A program made the translations under genes and the position numbers. A DNA stretch of 64,000 nucleotides from Linyphia triangularis (Eukaryota; Arthropoda; Arachnida; Araneae; Linyphiidae), in NCBI GenBank assembly GCA_963978545.1, contig OZ021725.1, positions 87,590,305 to 87,654,304 of the forward strand, in the 5' to 3' direction. Each line of letters starts with the position of its first letter. Position 1 is the stretch's first letter. The notes beneath the pieces were generated by a model. That model searched no databases and had not been told where the DNA came from. It worked only from the letters and a program-made list of their open reading frames with translations. This document shows positions 60,321-64,000 of this stretch, one piece after another.

Positions 60321-61248
60321 GTTATTAGTTAGTGCATTTACACTTTTCTCTTGTTTTGAAATTGTAATTGCTTCTAACAACAAAGGATTTATTCACCTTT
60401 TCAGACCTATCATCTTCCTTTTCTATGACAATAAAAATATCGAATGTACTTGGTTGTGCATACATTATTTAAGAGTCATTTAGAAACGACAGTGTTATTT
60501 GAAAGGAGTTACACTAAAAGGAGTTCTTTTGTTGTGAAAATACATATTTAAGTAGAGTTGTCTTAAATTAATATCCTATTGTACCACTCCTATGTACATT
60601 TTTAAGTAATAAAATTGAAAACAACAATAGAATATTAGGAATCACTCTTTATTGAAATAAGCATAATATTCTTATAATAAAATAAAACCTATCTACATGA
60701 GTACCAATTTACGTACTGAATACTTAGTAATATTTGTAATATCTTAACACCCAATCTATTAAGTTTAAAAGAAAAGGAAACACCGTGAGTTTCTATGACC
60801 ATAGTAGAAGGCATTGTAAACGACTAAAACAGTAAAATAAACACTGGTACAACAATAATATGAACACAATAGTAATGGATGTTTGTTAAGAATTTTTTGG
60901 CGCGAGAGCTTTAGGAGGACCATGTTGCACCGTAACGTTATAACCACAACATCTACAAATACGCCTTACAATTGAAATAAATATATAGCTGTAAAAACTA
61001 AATGAACTTCGTCAGATGACGAAACGCCGACACTTGAACTAAAACCTTTCCCTAAAGACGCAGGCCACACCAACAACGAACCTCGACGGATTCGATGTGC
61101 AGTAGCCACCATTAATTCCACGTGTCTGTGTTATGGCTCGATCCCAGGTTCTTCCGTTCATGAGATTGAATGAACCAGTATTTAAACGAGTTACTGGTAG
61201 CTCCAAGATAAATGGTAACAAGTTCAAAGCGTTTGCATAACTATTAGG
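60321..61248. other. Stretch without genes; GC-richer part at 61010-61235
   Basis: The GC-richer part contains GGCTCGATCCCAGGTTC (about 61136-61152), which is box B-like, and CGTCAGATGACG, but no complete tRNA or SINE. A 91-codon minus-strand frame starts inside the adjacent SINE and is not credible. Confidence 0.35.
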
Positions 61249-61428
61249 TTGGTTGGTTGTATTCAGATTATCTGGCTCCGTCAGTAACACGAGGGCTATA
61301 ATGCGCCGAAACATTCGTCATTAGACAAGCCAACATACATTTACAAACACCCATGCCAACACGGGACTCGAACCCGCAACCTCGCGGTCTAGAAGCTAGC
61401 ACGCTAACCAATATACCGTTTGGTCGGC
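61249..61428 (-). mobile_element. tRNA-derived SINE family 1, copy e
   Basis: A minus-strand copy with perfect box B and an (AACC)n tail that is longer than in other copies. Flanked by CATAACTATTAGG at 61236-61248 and 61429-61441. Confidence 0.9.
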
Positions 61429-61441
61429 CATAACTATTAGG

Positions 61442-64000
61442 AGTTCTATGTGAATACCCATGGAAATACGGATAACATCTAATGAGAAAAATCGGAGTAA
61501 TTATTTTAAATTGTCCTAAGTTTGTCATCGCATAAGAATTTAATTTAATGAAACATTCAAACCATAATCAAAAAGCAGTTCGGCCCTCGAATTTAAAATT
61601 AATAAAGATGCTTTAACAAGGCTTATAACAAGGCTTTAAACGGCACTTAAATTAAAAGGTAAAAATTGTAGTTAAAAGATAAAAATTACACTTATCAGAG
61701 TTCAAATTTAAAACAAATGTTAGATACTACGTTTTTATTACATCTAACATTTCCACATCATTATGCCATGTAACTTTTTTCATCAGAGATGTAATCAAAT
61801 ATATAAAATTCAAATATGTTTAACAATCGTATAAATGTGATTGCTGATGTTTAACGTTTTCAACATTGTTTTAAATAAGCTTCCTGCTTTTATCAACGGT
61901 AGCCAATTATTTTCCAATGATATTCAACGTTTGTTTAAAGGTTCTTACACTGGGTGAAAAATATTGTATAATAAAATTATAAATAAAAAAAACCAATCTA
62001 ATACAACGAAGTTAGTTTTAGTACTGAACGTTTTCTAACAAATACACGTTTTCAATTCTGAATCGCTTATGTTACATTGAAAAGCTTAGTTATTAAACAC
62101 GTTCTGTATACGTATTATAAACAGAGCAAAGTGATTCCATCATGTGTGTTTACTTCCAACAAAACAAAATTTCTATCTACCATTTAAATATTCAAAAATA
62201 TACTTATTGACTTTACAAAAGCAATTCGTGAATTACTACAATAAAACACCTCTGATTTGATCTCCGTCCAATCTCCACCCATTGCGTAACCATGGCAACC
62301 AAATCTACCCAGAATACCTTCTTATAATTGAACACCGCGTTCTCAACAATGAAATCAACTCTCATCTCTTCACTTCAGTTTGTTATTTTATTTCATTATT
62401 TTCGGGTAAATTCATTTTTATTACTCTCCTTCCAGTTTTCGAAAAAGAAAAAAAAAAAGGAAAAAAAGAAAGACAGGGGCCTACCATGCAAAGTGTTTTC
62501 TTTCGTAAGGCTTGCAACTTAACATTGCTTTCTTCAAGAGCGATGTTTGTTTTCGTTGTTTGAAGTTGTTTTGTAAGTTCGTTGTTTGTTTTCAGTGATG
62601 GAGCGTTTTAAAGAGATTATTTCTTTGCTCTAATAAAACCTGTTTTTGCCTTCATTTAAGTGTAGTTTAAAAGCATTTAGCGTGTTTTCGATAGCAATGA
62701 AACGTGTGTTTAGGAGAAGTGTTTCCAAAACTAATTATACCCGCGAGCACAACGAAACAACATTTTAAGAATATTATGTGAAAACTGTGATTATATATCG
62801 ATTTCCTATATTTATTTAGTTTTACGTTTTTTAGAATTATAGAGTGTTTTTAACAATGAATCTCGCTTAATGTCTCATGGAATACACTTTTATTATTAAA
62901 AGTACCATCGGCTTTAGTTTAATATTTACGTCGCATTTTGCATCGCATTTTTAATATTTGTAGATTGTTAGTGTTGCACAACAGGATGAAAATAGTGTTT
63001 TTTTTTGTTTTATTGTTTCATTAAAAATAAATATTGCAATAAATGAAAAAATAATACTAGGTAAAAAGATAGATTTAATCCACACTGAAAAAGTTATTAT
63101 AACACTGTATTTCGAAACATTAACAACCGAAGTATATTTATAACCGAAATCCAGGAGAGAGAAAAATGTTTGGATCGTTTATTTCTACTATAAATAATAA
63201 ACATTTTCAATATTTAAAAAAAAAAAAACTTTAAAAAAATATCAAGATCTAGCTTGGTTTTCTTGCATTGAAAACTTTTCACTGAGACTTCCAAACCAAG
63301 TAAATATTTAACTCTTTGTGTCAATTTTCAGTTTAATATGCCCTTTTTAAAATACTTTTAACAAAACTGTAAACACAGGGGGTTAGTTATTAAGCTATAT
63401 GATACAAAACCTTGTTAAGTTTGGAACCGTTGGCGAGATTCAGTTTAACCCTTGATAAGGCGCGCGACCTTTTGTCTTGAGGTTAGTCGCTTGGCAAACG
63501 AATGTTCCTCAAATTTAAATTTTCGTGCAGACCATTAAATTCTTGACCCAAATATCAAAGCAAGTGAGTATTTTAATTAAAAACACAACATTATTAAACA
63601 GAATAAAGTAAAAATTTAAAAAATATTTAAAAAATAATCTGGAAAAAACTGTAAGATGTTGGATCATGGGCTGCATCTATTGAGAAATTGATTTTTTTTG
63701 GAGGGGGGGGGGGACATTTGACAACCCCAAGACTAACCTAGGGTTAGAATTGGCTGTTAAATTCAAGGCATGTTGCGACTTTTTTCTTTTTAGAAACTCT
63801 TATTGTAGTTCATTTTTCAGTGAAAATGTTGAAATACAGCGTTTCTGAGCATATATCAATCACCAAGGCCTAGTATTCGAGCAATAACAACCCGAATGCT
63901 GCTCAAATGACAATTGCGACTGACGGCGTCAATCCAAATGTTATAACGATCAAAAATTTTAATTTAAAAGTTCGAAAGAACTTCAGCTAGTTTTACAAAT
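61442..64000. other. AT-rich terminal stretch, no genes seen
   Basis: No reading frame with recognisable content. Simple runs occur near 62450 (A/G-rich), 63228 and 63701-63713 (G-run). Confidence 0.5.
62286..62299. promoter_or_regulatory. RFX X-box-like site
   Basis: GTAACCATGGCAAC matches the palindromic RFX-binding consensus (GTTRCCATGGYAAC) at 13 of 14 positions. RFX factors drive cilium genes in animals. No ciliary gene or promoter is visible nearby, so function is uncertain. Confidence 0.3.

Noticed and set aside
61039..61314. 91-codon minus-strand frame
   Set aside because: Its start lies within a SINE and it runs through unrelated flank, so it cannot be an evolved gene.

Overview
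This is AT-rich animal nuclear DNA, and I found no intact host protein-coding gene, rRNA gene or functional tRNA gene in its 64 kb. Nothing looks bacterial or organellar: there are no operons, no long ORFs and no ribosome-binding sites. The abundance of Tc1, pogo/Tigger, hAT-like, TTAA-target and P-like DNA transposon debris, tRNA-derived SINEs, a Gypsy-type solo LTR, long microsatellites and tandem satellites suggests an arthropod intergenic region or a very large intron. The arthropod assignment is inference; no host gene is present to fix the lineage.

Layout. 1-6.7 kb: a dispersed repeat, an hAT-like MITE, a 1.27 kb TIR element carrying six copies of a 16-bp subterminal motif, and a 142/147-bp minisatellite. 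7.1-12.5 kb: a P-like MITE, a TTAA-flanked element enclosing a ~300-bp-arm hairpin, two SINEs, and a 670-bp near-complete palindrome. 16.8-21.0 kb: a composite with long inverted arms enclosing a pseudogene, with a Tigger element and a Tc1 element inserted into its right arm. 21-31 kb: microsatellite, second SINE family, hAT-like MITE, dispersed repeats and some less AT-rich islands. 31.0-37.6 kb: about 37 copies of a 178-bp satellite with higher-order structure. 38.4-46.5 kb: an inverted pair of TIR elements, a second TTAA element, a TA-flanked MITE inside a degenerate tandem array, and a 44-bp tandem repeat. 47-56 kb: a microsatellite-like tract, a SINE, a 1,032-bp solo LTR with an internally duplicated promoter region, a third TTAA element, and a SINE split by a second P-like MITE. 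57.3-58.6 kb: a 310-bp tandem repeat. 59-64 kb: mostly unique sequence, with one SINE and one X-box-like motif.

The only recognisable protein-coding material is transposon debris: the N-terminal DNA-binding half of a Tigger/pogo transposase, the C-terminal DD34E part of a Tc1 transposase, and a broken C2HC-like reading frame of unknown origin between the inverted arms of the 16.8-21.0 kb composite. Several less AT-rich, non-repetitive islands (notably 59.2-60.3 kb, 42.8-43.3 kb and 24.7-25.0 kb) contain homeodomain-type TAAT-rich words and could be conserved regulatory DNA, but conservation cannot be judged from one sequence. I did not find a convincing new biological system. The best leads are the nested composite with its pseudogene, the three TTAA-flanked fold-back elements, the P-like MITE family with 8-bp target duplications, and the organised satellite.
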